From Thiotrichaceae bacterium (GTDB lineage Bacteria; Pseudomonadota; Gammaproteobacteria; Thiotrichales; Thiotrichaceae), in NCBI GenBank assembly GCA_015486375.1, contig WFRR01000109.1:1-34859 (forward strand): 34,859 nucleotides of DNA, read 5' to 3'. Shown one piece after another: positions 27,882-34,859 of the stretch. Each line of letters opens with the position of its first letter. Position 1 is the first letter of the stretch. Position numbers and translations under genes: made by a program. The notes below the pieces were generated by a model that ran no database searches, was not told the origin of the DNA, and saw nothing but the letters and a program-made list of their open reading frames with translations.

Positions 27882-28424
27882 TTACGGTAAGGGAAAAAAG
27901 CGTTTAATGGGTTTAGCGGTATGATGTAATGCTTGGGATACTTGCATTACAGAGTAGTTTAAATGCCCAAAACGCTGATTGATAATCTCAGTGTTATAAT
28001 GTACCCAGCGAGTATGTTTACCAATAGCTTTTGTATGTTGAGTCATCGATTGAATATTGGCTGTAATCCCCTGCGTACTACGTGCTATTGTGGAAATATT
28101 GGTGGAAATAACTTCCATATAGCCAATATCTTGACCAATCTCATCAACAGAGAAAGTGATTGTATCCATACTGTCCCGTAGATCAACCATTTGCTCTTGA
28201 ATAATTTTCATACTCTGAATAGAGTGACTGACACCCTGATTAAATGCAAAGAAATAGTAAAATATTATGCCAATAATCAGAGTTGCAAGGAAGGTAAACA
28301 CACTAATTACCGCATTCGTACCGATAATACTACGACGTGTAATTCCTTTTTGAAATTTGGCATCATCGGCAAGATCTTGCAAACATGATGAGATGTCTTC
28401 AAGCTGTTCCGTGGTAATTTTCAT
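27882..28424 (-). CDS. Single-pass membrane coiled-coil protein of unknown function (B)
   Basis: 180 residues, no family recognised. A cytoplasmic N-terminus (1-35), one transmembrane helix (about 38-60, rich in Phe and Tyr) and a long heptad-like region (65-165) with repeated Ile/Met/Thr spacing reminiscent of chemoreceptor or tether coiled coils. Positive charges before the helix (KGITRR) predict the coiled coil in the periplasm. It ends in a proline-rich tail, AKPIKRFFPLP, resembling the STKPFKLF tail of the neighbouring protein A. It lies 64 bp after A on the same strand and converges on nuoN. The paired arrangement and shared tail suggest a paralogous or interacting pair. No signalling domain is present. 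Confidence 0.75.
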   Translation of the reverse strand: MKITTEQLEDISSCLQDLADDAKFQKGITRRSIIGTNAVISVFTFLATLIIGIIFYYFFAFNQGVSHSIQSMKIIQEQMVDLRDSMDTITFSVDEIGQDIGYMEVISTNISTIARSTQGITANIQSMTQHTKAIGKHTRWVHYNTEIINQRFGHLNYSVMQVSQALHHTAKPIKRFFPLP

Positions 28425-28488
28425 GATAAAGAATCTATTGACGATTAATTAGGCTCGTCATAGTACACGAAATAGCTATTAAAATAGA

Positions 28489-29064
28489 TTAATCAAAAGG
28501 ATTGAGGTCATTAAAAAGTTTAAAAGGCTTAGTTGATGACTGCATATCCTGATTAATTTGGTTTAAATTTCCATCAAGTACACCCACTTTATTAGAGACT
28601 TGTTGAAGCGTTTGTTTTAAAGCCCCTATTTCATCTGAAACAACCCGCATTTCTGAATTCATCTGCGCACTACTATTATCAATCGTAGCAATATTACTAT
28701 CAATCGCATCAATCGCTGTACTCATTTCAGGCAGTTCTTTCATATGTGCTTCAACGCTTTGCATCACCAATGCAATGCTTTCCATACTAATTTGCACTGC
28801 ATAGGTTTCATCCGAAATACTATCGAGAGTAGACGTTAAGGCGTTAACTTGATGCGTTAATATATAAAGTAGATATAAAATAAATAGTAAGGCAATGACC
28901 AAAGAAGCCATTAATGAACGAATTAATATACGTAAGCGTACAGCCACTCGACGCTGTGATTGGCTATAAGTAGTAATGGTAAATTTTAAATTATTTAATG
29001 CTTGTCTAAATGTTGCATTATCAGCTGATATATTGCTAACGGGTGTTTGTATATTCATGTTCAT
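28489..29064 (-). CDS. Single-pass membrane coiled-coil protein of unknown function (A)
   Basis: 191 residues, no family recognised. A polar N-terminus is followed by an Arg-rich stretch (RRVAVRLR, 38-45), one transmembrane helix (about 48-70, Leu/Ile/Tyr) and a coiled-coil segment (72-175) of Ile/Met/Leu heptads. Near the end is STKPFKLFNDL, similar to the KPIKRFF tail of protein B. By charge, the coiled coil is periplasmic. It starts 19 bp after the zapD stop, so co-transcription with coaE-zapD is likely. It resembles the transmembrane and helical parts of methyl-accepting proteins but lacks HAMP and the signalling hairpin. A structural or division-associated role is conceivable only from its position. 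Confidence 0.75.
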   Translation of the reverse strand: MNMNIQTPVSNISADNATFRQALNNLKFTITTYSQSQRRVAVRLRILIRSLMASLVIALLFILYLLYILTHQVNALTSTLDSISDETYAVQISMESIALVMQSVEAHMKELPEMSTAIDAIDSNIATIDNSSAQMNSEMRVVSDEIGALKQTLQQVSNKVGVLDGNLNQINQDMQSSTKPFKLFNDLNPFD

Positions 29065-29083
29065 CGACTCAAGACCTTATCAA

Positions 29084-29845
29084 TCAAAAACTACATAATG
29101 TTAATTTGAAATTAATATCTTCCATGACCTGTTTACCTCGTTCATCTAATGTTTTAATTTCCACAAAACGAACTGAAAAACGCTGTTTTCCCGCGCTAAT
29201 TTCTGGGTAATAGCTCACATCATCGGCTACCTCTACTCGCAATAATTGCTTAGGTGGACGTTGTGATAAAGTTGCCTGAAAAAACCCATGCTTAGCGATA
29301 TGCTCTGTACCTGCAGAGCAGCCACGGATTAATAATAAAATGACTTGAATTGCATCATTTGCTAATCGATAAGCTTCAACCAGATGAATAAGATCTTTAC
29401 AACGGGCTGTGGCAGGTTTATTTAACCAATGTTGCAACATTGGAATATCAAAACCATTAATTCCTCCTGGCAAACTAGAGCGTTGCCGCAATACATTAAA
29501 AAAACCATGATTTTTTAAACGCTGTCCTAAAGGGCCTGAAAGGGTATAAAGTTTCGTATTGACGCGCGTTAATGTTTCTAGAATATCATCTGCTGATTCT
29601 TTATCAATTTCACCTTGCTTTTGGCGGTATTTAACTGCCAGTGCCTGACGATCGATTTCTTTTAATATTTCACTCTTTAAATCCAGTCGAGCTGCTAAAT
29701 TATACATCTCAAGAAGTAATAGTAGAGCGGCTTCACTACTTGCTCGTTTATCATCTAGAATATGGAAATTAAAACGGCGGACTAACTGTTCTAAGCGTAG
29801 TAAAACACGGGTTTTTTCATGTAAAGGTTGTTCGTATATTGTCAT
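29084..29845 (-). CDS. zapD: Cell division protein ZapD (FtsZ-binding)
   Basis: 253-residue cytoplasmic protein of the ZapD (YacF/DUF1342) family, which cross-links FtsZ filaments and stabilises the Z ring. The N-terminal family sequence YEQPLHEKTRVLLRLEQL is clear, as are SSLPGGINGFDIPMLQHWL near the middle and the C-terminal beta region ending EDINFKLTLCSF. Its length is like E. coli ZapD (247). It follows coaE by 30 bp, the same order as in E. coli, where yacG comes next; here yacG is absent and the two coiled-coil membrane proteins follow. Confidence 0.95.
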   Translation of the reverse strand: MTIYEQPLHEKTRVLLRLEQLVRRFNFHILDDKRASSEAALLLLLEMYNLAARLDLKSEILKEIDRQALAVKYRQKQGEIDKESADDILETLTRVNTKLYTLSGPLGQRLKNHGFFNVLRQRSSLPGGINGFDIPMLQHWLNKPATARCKDLIHLVEAYRLANDAIQVILLLIRGCSAGTEHIAKHGFFQATLSQRPPKQLLRVEVADDVSYYPEISAGKQRFSVRFVEIKTLDERGKQVMEDINFKLTLCSF

Positions 29846-29875
29846 TTCTGGGATTGTTCTATAAGGAAATTATGG

Positions 29876-30484
29876 TTATCGCGCACACAATTTTTCATGA
29901 TATTGCTTAACCTGTCTACGGAGCTTATCAAGACTCCCTGTATTATCCAATACATTATCTGCAATCGCTAAGCGTTCTTGACGACTTACTTGTAAATTCA
30001 TCATTGCTTGAATCTGACTAACACTGCGTTTATCACGTTGTTGTGCGCGTATCATTTGTTGTTTTGGCTCACAGTCAATCACAAGTATTTGGTCAAATAA
30101 TGCAGAATAGTTTTGTTCAATTAACAAAGGAACATCAACGATAAGATAATGATTTTTATCAGATTCATATTGAATTTTTTGTTGAATTATTCGCTTTATT
30201 TGGGGGTGTAGAATCGCTTCTAATTGATGTAACTTTTCTGTCTGTTTAAAAACAATATGACCTAACTGTTTTCGGTTAAGTTCTCCATTAGAATATAAAA
30301 TAGTTTGTCCAAATACCTTAACAATTTTTTTTAAAGTTGCTTGTTCTGTATGAACTAATTGTTTAGCAATATGATCAGCATCAATAATATGAATACCGAG
30401 TGCTTGAAATAGTTGACAGACTGTTGATTTACCACAAGCTAGCCCCCCTGTTAAACCCACTCGGATAGTCCTTTTAGTTGACAT
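29876..30484 (-). CDS. coaE: Dephospho-CoA kinase
   Basis: 202-residue cytoplasmic kinase for the last step of CoA synthesis, phosphorylating dephospho-CoA at the ribose 3'-OH. The P-loop GGLACGKST lies at 13-21, followed by the DADHIAKQLV segment, in which the first Asp is the expected catalytic base. The LID region contains QQRDKRS and the family sequence ADNVLDNTGS is near the end. It forms a pair with zapD. The usual gammaproteobacterial neighbour pilD is not here; truA is 71 bp upstream. Confidence 0.97.
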   Translation of the reverse strand: MSTKRTIRVGLTGGLACGKSTVCQLFQALGIHIIDADHIAKQLVHTEQATLKKIVKVFGQTILYSNGELNRKQLGHIVFKQTEKLHQLEAILHPQIKRIIQQKIQYESDKNHYLIVDVPLLIEQNYSALFDQILVIDCEPKQQMIRAQQRDKRSVSQIQAMMNLQVSRQERLAIADNVLDNTGSLDKLRRQVKQYHEKLCAR

Positions 30485-30555
30485 AAAATAAATCTCTGCA
30501 AATCTGTAAAAAGGTAAATATTAAATTATTATAACTTGTCCATTAGGTGATTCAT

Positions 30556-31335
30556 TTAAGAAAACTGAGGTAAAATCATAGGAATATCCAATTTAAATCG
30601 ACGAGGATAATCTACTTTAACAAAGTATAAGCCTGATGCAGGCGCAGTCATGCCCGCTAAGGTACGATCCTTTTGTTCTAATAGTTCAGCCATCCAGTTG
30701 AGTGTTTGTTTATCTTGTCCAATGACTAATAGTGAACCAACAATATTACGTACCATATGATACAAAAATGCATTAGCTTGAATATCGATATAAATAAAAT
30801 CACCCTGTGCTTTAACACTGATTGCCTGTACCTCACGATTGGCATGAGAGGCTTGACAGCCAGCAGCCCGAAAACTGCTAAAATCATGTTTACCCAATAA
30901 GGCTTGCGCTGCATGGTGCATCTTTTCTATATTGAGGGAGTAAGGATACCAATAGGCTTGATGATGTAATAAAGCTGAACGACTCGCACGATTTAAAACA
31001 ATATAGCGGTAATAACGTGACTTTGCGGAAAAACGAGCATGAAAGTCTTCTGCAATCGGGCTGACCCAACGTAAGGCAATATCATCGGATAAATAGGTAT
31101 TTGCTCCCATTTGCCAAGAATGCGAACTACGCTCTGCTTGAGTCTCAAAGTGAATCACTTGTCCAACCGCATGAACACCACTATCGGTACGTCCAGCACA
31201 GCTTATTTGAATCGGTTCATTAGCAATACGACTTAAGGATTTTTCAACTTCTTGTTGTACTGAAGGATGTGTTTTCAAACGTTGCCAACCACAGTAGGCT
31301 GTACCATTGTATTCAACACAAGCTGCTATTTTCAT
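30556..31335 (-). CDS. truA: tRNA pseudouridine(38-40) synthase
   Basis: 259-residue enzyme that converts uridines 38, 39 and 40 in the anticodon arm of tRNAs to pseudouridine. The catalytic aspartate is Asp51 in AGRTDSGVHA. The N-terminal EYNGTAYCGWQRL and the C-terminal FLYHMVRNIVGSLL segments are family signatures. It starts 18 bp after the SPOR-protein stop, so translation is probably coupled to upstream genes. It ends 71 bp before coaE. Confidence 0.97.
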   Translation of the reverse strand: MKIAACVEYNGTAYCGWQRLKTHPSVQQEVEKSLSRIANEPIQISCAGRTDSGVHAVGQVIHFETQAERSSHSWQMGANTYLSDDIALRWVSPIAEDFHARFSAKSRYYRYIVLNRASRSALLHHQAYWYPYSLNIEKMHHAAQALLGKHDFSSFRAAGCQASHANREVQAISVKAQGDFIYIDIQANAFLYHMVRNIVGSLLVIGQDKQTLNWMAELLEQKDRTLAGMTAPASGLYFVKVDYPRRFKLDIPMILPQFS

Positions 31336-31353
31336 TCTATTGCACTCTTAAAC

Positions 31354-32013
31354 TTAACCACAGTTTCGTGGAATTCGTTGTATGGTAGCAGTGGGTTCAA
31401 TGCTTCGACTCCATGTCATTACGGGTGTATTACTGCCAAAGGGTTCGTCATAGTTAATCCAAAAAACCTCTAGAGGTGATTTTTCTTTACTTTGCCGTGC
31501 ATCATAGCCTAAATAGCGAACATGTTGGGTTTCTCTGCGGGCTTGGGTTAAATTAGAGTAAAAGCCCACTGAAATTGCATTTTTATAGCGACCTGCTGTA
31601 ATAATATTAACTTCTTTAATCCCGTATTTTTGTAAATCTTGAGTTGTCTGTTGAGCTTGAGCTTGATTTTCAAAAGGGGGAATATAAACTAAATAGCGTA
31701 GGGTTTCTAAGCTTCTAATAGAGCGTATTTCAAAGGCAAGTCCATAATCACGGATATGTCTCCCTACTTGTTGTGCTGCAACAGCGCTATTAAAGGGACC
31801 GAGTGAATAACAGCTACTATCTAATGAAGTTGGACTATTGCGGTATAAATCATTGGGAGAGTTATTCAGTAATACTAACGCAGGAATCGTGCTTTTAGGT
31901 ATTTCAGTGAGGATAGCTTTGCCAGATAAGAAAATAGCGTTGGGAGTTGATGTAATACTGAGTATTAGTAGTAAAAAATTTATGACTATCAAGCCTATAA
32001 CCACTTTTAGCAT
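31354..32013 (-). CDS. Membrane-anchored SPOR-domain protein
   Basis: 219 residues with one N-terminal transmembrane helix (about 4-22, LKVVIGLIVINFLLLILS) and a SPOR domain (about 66-145). The domain begins CYSLGPFNSAVAAQQVGRHI and continues through YLVYIPPFENQAQAQQ. SPOR domains bind glycan strands stripped of peptide stems, often at the septum. The remaining C-terminal ~70 residues contain a second repeat-like half (AISVGFYSNLTQARRETQHV). The domain lies in the periplasm by topology. SPOR proteins are often found after coaX, as here. Substrate and partners are unknown, but the presence of zapD three genes on fits a division or envelope role. Confidence 0.85.
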   Translation of the reverse strand: MLKVVIGLIVINFLLLILSITSTPNAIFLSGKAILTEIPKSTIPALVLLNNSPNDLYRNSPTSLDSSCYSLGPFNSAVAAQQVGRHIRDYGLAFEIRSIRSLETLRYLVYIPPFENQAQAQQTTQDLQKYGIKEVNIITAGRYKNAISVGFYSNLTQARRETQHVRYLGYDARQSKEKSPLEVFWINYDEPFGSNTPVMTWSRSIEPTATIQRIPRNCG

Positions 32014-32086
32014 CGATTCACGCCTATTTTTATTATTATGGGCTGATTTTAATTGATATTGCCGAATAAAACCTGAATTACCCTCT

Positions 32087-32902
32087 CTATGGTCTCACTG
32101 TTTCAGTCGCAATATAGGCTAAGCCATCCATAACAAGATCGACTTTGAGCTGGTAGCCTGAAAGTAAAGGGTAAAATACTTTGGCATCCCCTCCACAAAT
32201 GATTTTATTGATTTTTGTAGAATGAATATCACACTTTATTAAGGTCTTTTCCATTTTTTGACAAATATCCCTAATCGCTCCAGCTAAGCCATAGTAACAA
32301 CCGCTTTGTATTCCGTATTGTGTATCTGTAGCAAATAATGTTGTTTTATCAAGCTCAATAGGGTGATTTACCTGACTAGAGTTCCCCCCGTTTTGTAAAT
32401 TTTTAGCTTTGTTATTTAAACTTTCTTTGCATAAAGATAGACCTGGTAAAATAATCCCGCCAATATGCTCTCCCAAATGATTCACAGTATCAATGGTAAT
32501 CGCGGTGCCACAATCAATTACAATACAAGCTTTACTCTTTTGTGATCGATACGCAGCTAACATTGCTACAAAACGATCTGCACCCAGTTTACTAGCTTGA
32601 AGATAGTGAGTAGAAATACCATAAGCTCTAGGTTGAGAGTATATAAGTTGTAAGGGAATGCTGTATTGAGTCATTAATCGTTTTATCTCGGTATCAAATA
32701 CTCCACCCAGCACATGTACCATAAATATTTTTTGAATAGGTACAAGTGTTTGGATAATATTTTCGAGAATAGTCAGTGCATGACTTTGATGATTAATTGC
32801 AGTCTGATTTGACCTATTTTCGATTATAATTTGAGCATGATTGTTACTATTAATACTTGCCCATTTTATCCGACTATTCCCAATATCAATAAGTAATATC
32901 AT
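32087..32902 (-). CDS. coaX: Type III pantothenate kinase
   Basis: 271-residue kinase for the first step of CoA synthesis, of the ASKHA fold. Motifs are DIGNSRIKW (6-14, phosphate-binding), KLGADRFVAMLAAY (105-118, with Asp109) and IDCGTAITID (129-138). Type III enzymes are not feedback-inhibited by CoA and need a monovalent cation. The ATG at 32902 gives MILLIDIGNS, the expected N-terminus; the longer frame (to 32986) overlaps the DUF3144-like gene. It lies 16 bp after that gene, and is followed 73 bp later by the SPOR protein. Confidence 0.96.
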   Translation of the reverse strand: MILLIDIGNSRIKWASINSNNHAQIIIENRSNQTAINHQSHALTILENIIQTLVPIQKIFMVHVLGGVFDTEIKRLMTQYSIPLQLIYSQPRAYGISTHYLQASKLGADRFVAMLAAYRSQKSKACIVIDCGTAITIDTVNHLGEHIGGIILPGLSLCKESLNNKAKNLQNGGNSSQVNHPIELDKTTLFATDTQYGIQSGCYYGLAGAIRDICQKMEKTLIKCDIHSTKINKIICGGDAKVFYPLLSGYQLKVDLVMDGLAYIATETVRP

Positions 32903-32918
32903 ATAAATACTTAAGTAC

Positions 32919-33257
32919 TTACTTTTTCTGTAGATGTGCATAGCGAGATTTATTACTACTTTCTTCCTCGGTGCTTGTAAAGGCACTTTGATAATTATTT
33001 AGGTTTTCTTCTAACATATTTTGGAATATTTCAGTGTAATGTTGAATCGCATCTTGACGATTATGATTATATTCTTGTAAATTTTTAGAACTGGATGCAA
33101 TCGCGAATGCATTGAAACGTGCTGCACCGTAAATAAAGCCTGAATTAACTAAATGTAAATCACCTGTTTTTAATTGTGTATTTGCAACATCAATATGACT
33201 ATCTGCAAATTGTTTAAATAGTTGATTTTGTTCTTCTGTTGAAAGTGGTGCTGCCAT
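32919..33257 (-). CDS. DUF3144-like hypothetical protein
   Basis: 112-residue soluble, mostly helical protein without a signal peptide or transmembrane segment. The region around residues 14-55 (FADSHIDVANTQL, then VNSGFIYGAARFNAFAIA) matches my memory of the DUF3144 family, a small conserved proteobacterial family of unknown function. The C-terminus is acidic, then basic. It sits between birA and coaX with a 16-bp gap to coaX. Confidence 0.65.
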   Translation of the reverse strand: MAAPLSTEEQNQLFKQFADSHIDVANTQLKTGDLHLVNSGFIYGAARFNAFAIASSSKNLQEYNHNRQDAIQHYTEIFQNMLEENLNNYQSAFTSTEEESSNKSRYAHLQKK

Positions 33258-33346
33258 TATATAAGCCCTTTAAATACGTGCATATGTTTAAGTAATTTAC
33301 TTGAACCTTGCTGTATTAATATTAAAAAATTTTCGATATTCTACCT

Positions 33347-34129
33347 TTAATAACGAATACTTACATCTGCAGAATATACATTTTTTTGAATTCCTGTCTC
33401 TTGTTCAATCAATAATGAACCATCATGATTAATACCCACTACTTTAGCTATATATTTTTCAGAACTATGCACAATTACTAATTGACCATCCAAATGATCC
33501 CATTTTTTCCATACTTTCATAAATTGTGAAAAGCTTAACGTATTAAATCTTTTTAGAGATACAACTAAGTGATTAAGCAATTGTGCGGTAAGTAAATTTC
33601 TATCCCAACAACTACCTGAAATTTGTTGTAAACTGCACCAACTAGAAGTAAGTTTTTGATTATTAATATTTTTTTTACTCATATTAACGTTGAGTCCTAC
33701 TCCTATCACAATCTCATTAGAACTCCCTTTAGATTCGAGTAAAATTCCTGCTAACTTTTTGTTTTCAAACAAAATATCATTTGGCCATTTAATCGTATGT
33801 CCAGTAATACCTGTCATTTCTAAACACTCAGCAATAGCAACAGCAATGACCAACCCTAATAATCCTATCGACTGTACTTCAAGAGAAAAACACCATTTTA
33901 AGGATAGATAAAGATTACAATTAGGAGGGGAGTGCCAAGTATGCCCACGTCGACCCCGCCCTGCTGTTTGTTGTTCGGCTAAACAAACATCTCCACATCG
34001 AGCATATTTTAATGCCCATTCATTGCTGGAGTCTAAAAGTGGAAATATTGAGAGTGTATTAATTTTTGTTGCTGAAAGGTGTTGCCTTATCTGTTCGGGG
34101 TTCAAAGAGGGACTGAGGTGTATTGTCAT
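33347..34129 (-). CDS. birA: Biotin-[acetyl-CoA carboxylase] ligase, no DNA-binding domain
   Basis: 260-residue enzyme that activates biotin with ATP and attaches it to the carrier protein of acetyl-CoA carboxylase. Present are SSNEW near residue 34-38, the biotinyl-AMP loop GRGRRGHTWHSP (58-69), and KWPNDILFENKKLAGILLE, which contains the conserved lysine. A small C-terminal SH3-like domain follows. The N-terminal winged-helix domain of E. coli BirA (321 residues) is missing, so it cannot act as a biotin-operon repressor in the same way. It is the first gene of the leftward cluster. Confidence 0.95.
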   Translation of the reverse strand: MTIHLSPSLNPEQIRQHLSATKINTLSIFPLLDSSNEWALKYARCGDVCLAEQQTAGRGRRGHTWHSPPNCNLYLSLKWCFSLEVQSIGLLGLVIAVAIAECLEMTGITGHTIKWPNDILFENKKLAGILLESKGSSNEIVIGVGLNVNMSKKNINNQKLTSSWCSLQQISGSCWDRNLLTAQLLNHLVVSLKRFNTLSFSQFMKVWKKWDHLDGQLVIVHSSEKYIAKVVGINHDGSLLIEQETGIQKNVYSADVSIRY

Positions 34130-34219
34130 TATTAGAGGTGATAAATTCTCAGCAAAATCGTAAAAAATCTAGCAAAGAATAAATAATTTTACCATAGTGC
34201 AAAAAAATAAAAATAATAC

Positions 34220-34248
34220 TGGAAACCTTACTCTATTTCCATTATATT
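34220..34248 (+). promoter_or_regulatory. Possible promoter of tRNA-Ser
   Basis: TGGAAA (34220-34225) and TATATT (34243-34248) are separated by 17 bp, and the tRNA starts 14 bp further on. The -10 is good and the -35 weak. The region is divergent to birA. Confidence 0.4.
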
Positions 34249-34262
34249 ACGCATCTCAAATT

Positions 34263-34354
34263 GGAGAGGTGGCAGAGCTCGGCCGAATGCACTTGATTTG
34301 AAATCAAGCGAAGGTTCACCCCTTCCGTGGGTTCGAATCCCACCCTCTCCGCCA
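34263..34354 (+). tRNA. tRNA-Ser (anticodon UGA)
   Basis: A 92-nt class II cloverleaf with acceptor stem GGAGAGG/CCTCTCC, a long variable arm (AAGG...CCTT), T-arm GTGGGTTCGAATCCCAC and encoded CCA (34352-34354). The anticodon loop TTTGAAA gives UGA, reading UCN serine codons. A terminator follows 33 bp downstream. Confidence 0.96.
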
Positions 34355-34387
34355 TAACATAGTCTCAGCTTGTCCGAGGCATACTTA

Positions 34388-34412
34388 AACCCTTGATTAT
34401 AAGGGTTTTTTT
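34388..34412 (+). terminator. Rho-independent terminator after tRNA-Ser
   Basis: AACCCTT (34388-34394) and AAGGGTT (34401-34407) form a perfect 7-bp stem with a 6-nt loop, running into seven T bases. Confidence 0.9.
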
Positions 34413-34859
34413 GTGCCTGCAAAGTTTGTCATCTTCCCCTCATATCCTACCCAATCCCAAGCAGTTGACGGTACTTTACACGGTATTTTTCAGCGTCATA
34501 TTAAATACCGCCAACCATATATAAAATCATGATTTATAAAGTAATTTAATCTATTTCTTGTACCCTAAAAATAAGATAAAAACGGTATTTTTTTAAGCTT
34601 GGAGGGTATTGATTTAACTAAATTGAGGCTATCAAAGCATTACATCAGATGGCTTCGCCGATGCTTATCAGCAGGATTTTTCGCCAAAGGGCAGCGGGGT
34701 GGGCTTTTCGCTGCGCTACTCTTCCACCCCTCATGACTAGGTTGAAAGAGCTAAATTTAATCGTATTCAGTTTTGGTAATTCGCTTCCGTTGGTCGCTCT
34801 GAACTATTGGGGTCACAATGCTGCCCTACGGTGCTGTGTTTGCTAATGATCTGATTGGA
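34413..34859. other. No convincing gene; unassigned right-edge region
   Basis: 447 bp after the tRNA-Ser terminator. The only ORF (65 residues at 34649-34846) has no ribosome site and a low-complexity Arg/Cys/Leu-rich composition unlike a protein. The first ~200 bp are AT-rich. The remainder is more GC-rich and carries a palindromic element at 34696-34730 and a short hairpin GGCTTCGCC at 34651-34659. No transposase, integrase or copy of the tRNA-Ser 3' end is seen. Confidence 0.6.
34696..34730. repeat. REP-like palindrome
   Basis: GGGGTGG (34696-34702) and CCACCCC (34724-34730) are perfect inverted arms around a 21-nt centre that contains TCGCTGCGCTA. GC-rich palindromes of this style are typical of dispersed intergenic repeats in gammaproteobacteria. 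Only one copy is visible in this window, so dispersal is inferred. Confidence 0.5.

Noticed and set aside
32903-32986. 28-residue N-terminal extension of CoaX
   Set aside because: It overlaps the DUF3144-like gene, and the family N-terminus MILLIDIGNS starts at 32902.
34228-34422. 64-residue minus-strand ORF containing GGEGGIRTHGRGEPS
   Set aside because: It is the antisense of tRNA-Ser, a well-known spurious translation.
34649-34846. 65-residue plus-strand ORF at the right edge
   Set aside because: It runs across a palindromic element, has no ribosome site and no protein-like pattern.

Overview
The window looks like a chromosomal stretch of a low-GC gammaproteobacterium. Evidence: the tRNA(Pro-Arg-His-Leu)-tig-clpP-clpX-lon block, tandem coaE-zapD, and a complete 14-gene nuo operon with separate nuoC and nuoD. 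A sulfur-oxidiser-like (Thiotrichales-type) host is a guess from gene content and base composition, not shown by the sequence. Nearly everything is housekeeping; accessory features are at the two ends and in one small membrane-protein pair.

Layout. 1-1050 (minus): 5' part of a secreted internalin-type leucine-rich-repeat protein made of near-identical 66-bp units, running off the left edge. 1051-1542: a small ORF fragment in otherwise non-coding DNA. 1543-8308 (minus): trigger factor, ClpP, ClpX, Lon and a peroxiredoxin-glutaredoxin fusion, a proteostasis and oxidative-stress block. Lon has a clear heat-shock (sigma32-type) promoter. 8389-8895 (minus): four tRNA genes upstream of tig, with two promoter-like sites that share the same GC-rich discriminator. 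9180-10037 (plus): folD. 10111-12927 (minus): tandem universal stress protein, a PBP4-type D-Ala-D-Ala carboxypeptidase with a lipobox, and a short GlsB/YeaQ-type membrane protein. 13335-27859 (plus): nuoABCDEFGHIJKLMN, the proton-pumping NADH:quinone oxidoreductase. 27882-34129 (minus): nine same-strand genes in transcription order birA, DUF3144-like, coaX, SPOR protein, truA, coaE, zapD and two single-pass membrane coiled-coil proteins of unknown function. 34263-34354 (plus): tRNA-Ser(UGA) with a terminator. 34413-34859: no convincing gene, but a palindromic repeat-like element.

How it fits together. Trigger factor and ClpXP/Lon fold or degrade proteins, next to a one-polypeptide peroxidase and its glutaredoxin reductant. 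Complex I is complete, and NuoG has lost all four ligands of the optional N7 cluster. The leftward cluster combines CoA synthesis (first and last steps), biotinylation, tRNA modification, a peptidoglycan-binding SPOR protein and an FtsZ-binding protein. The two unknown coiled-coil proteins sit directly after zapD and share a C-terminal Lys-Pro-Phe/Ile-Lys motif; they are the best candidates for undescribed biology here. Several starts were moved from the longest ORF on the basis of Shine-Dalgarno sequences, signal peptides or tRNA overlap.
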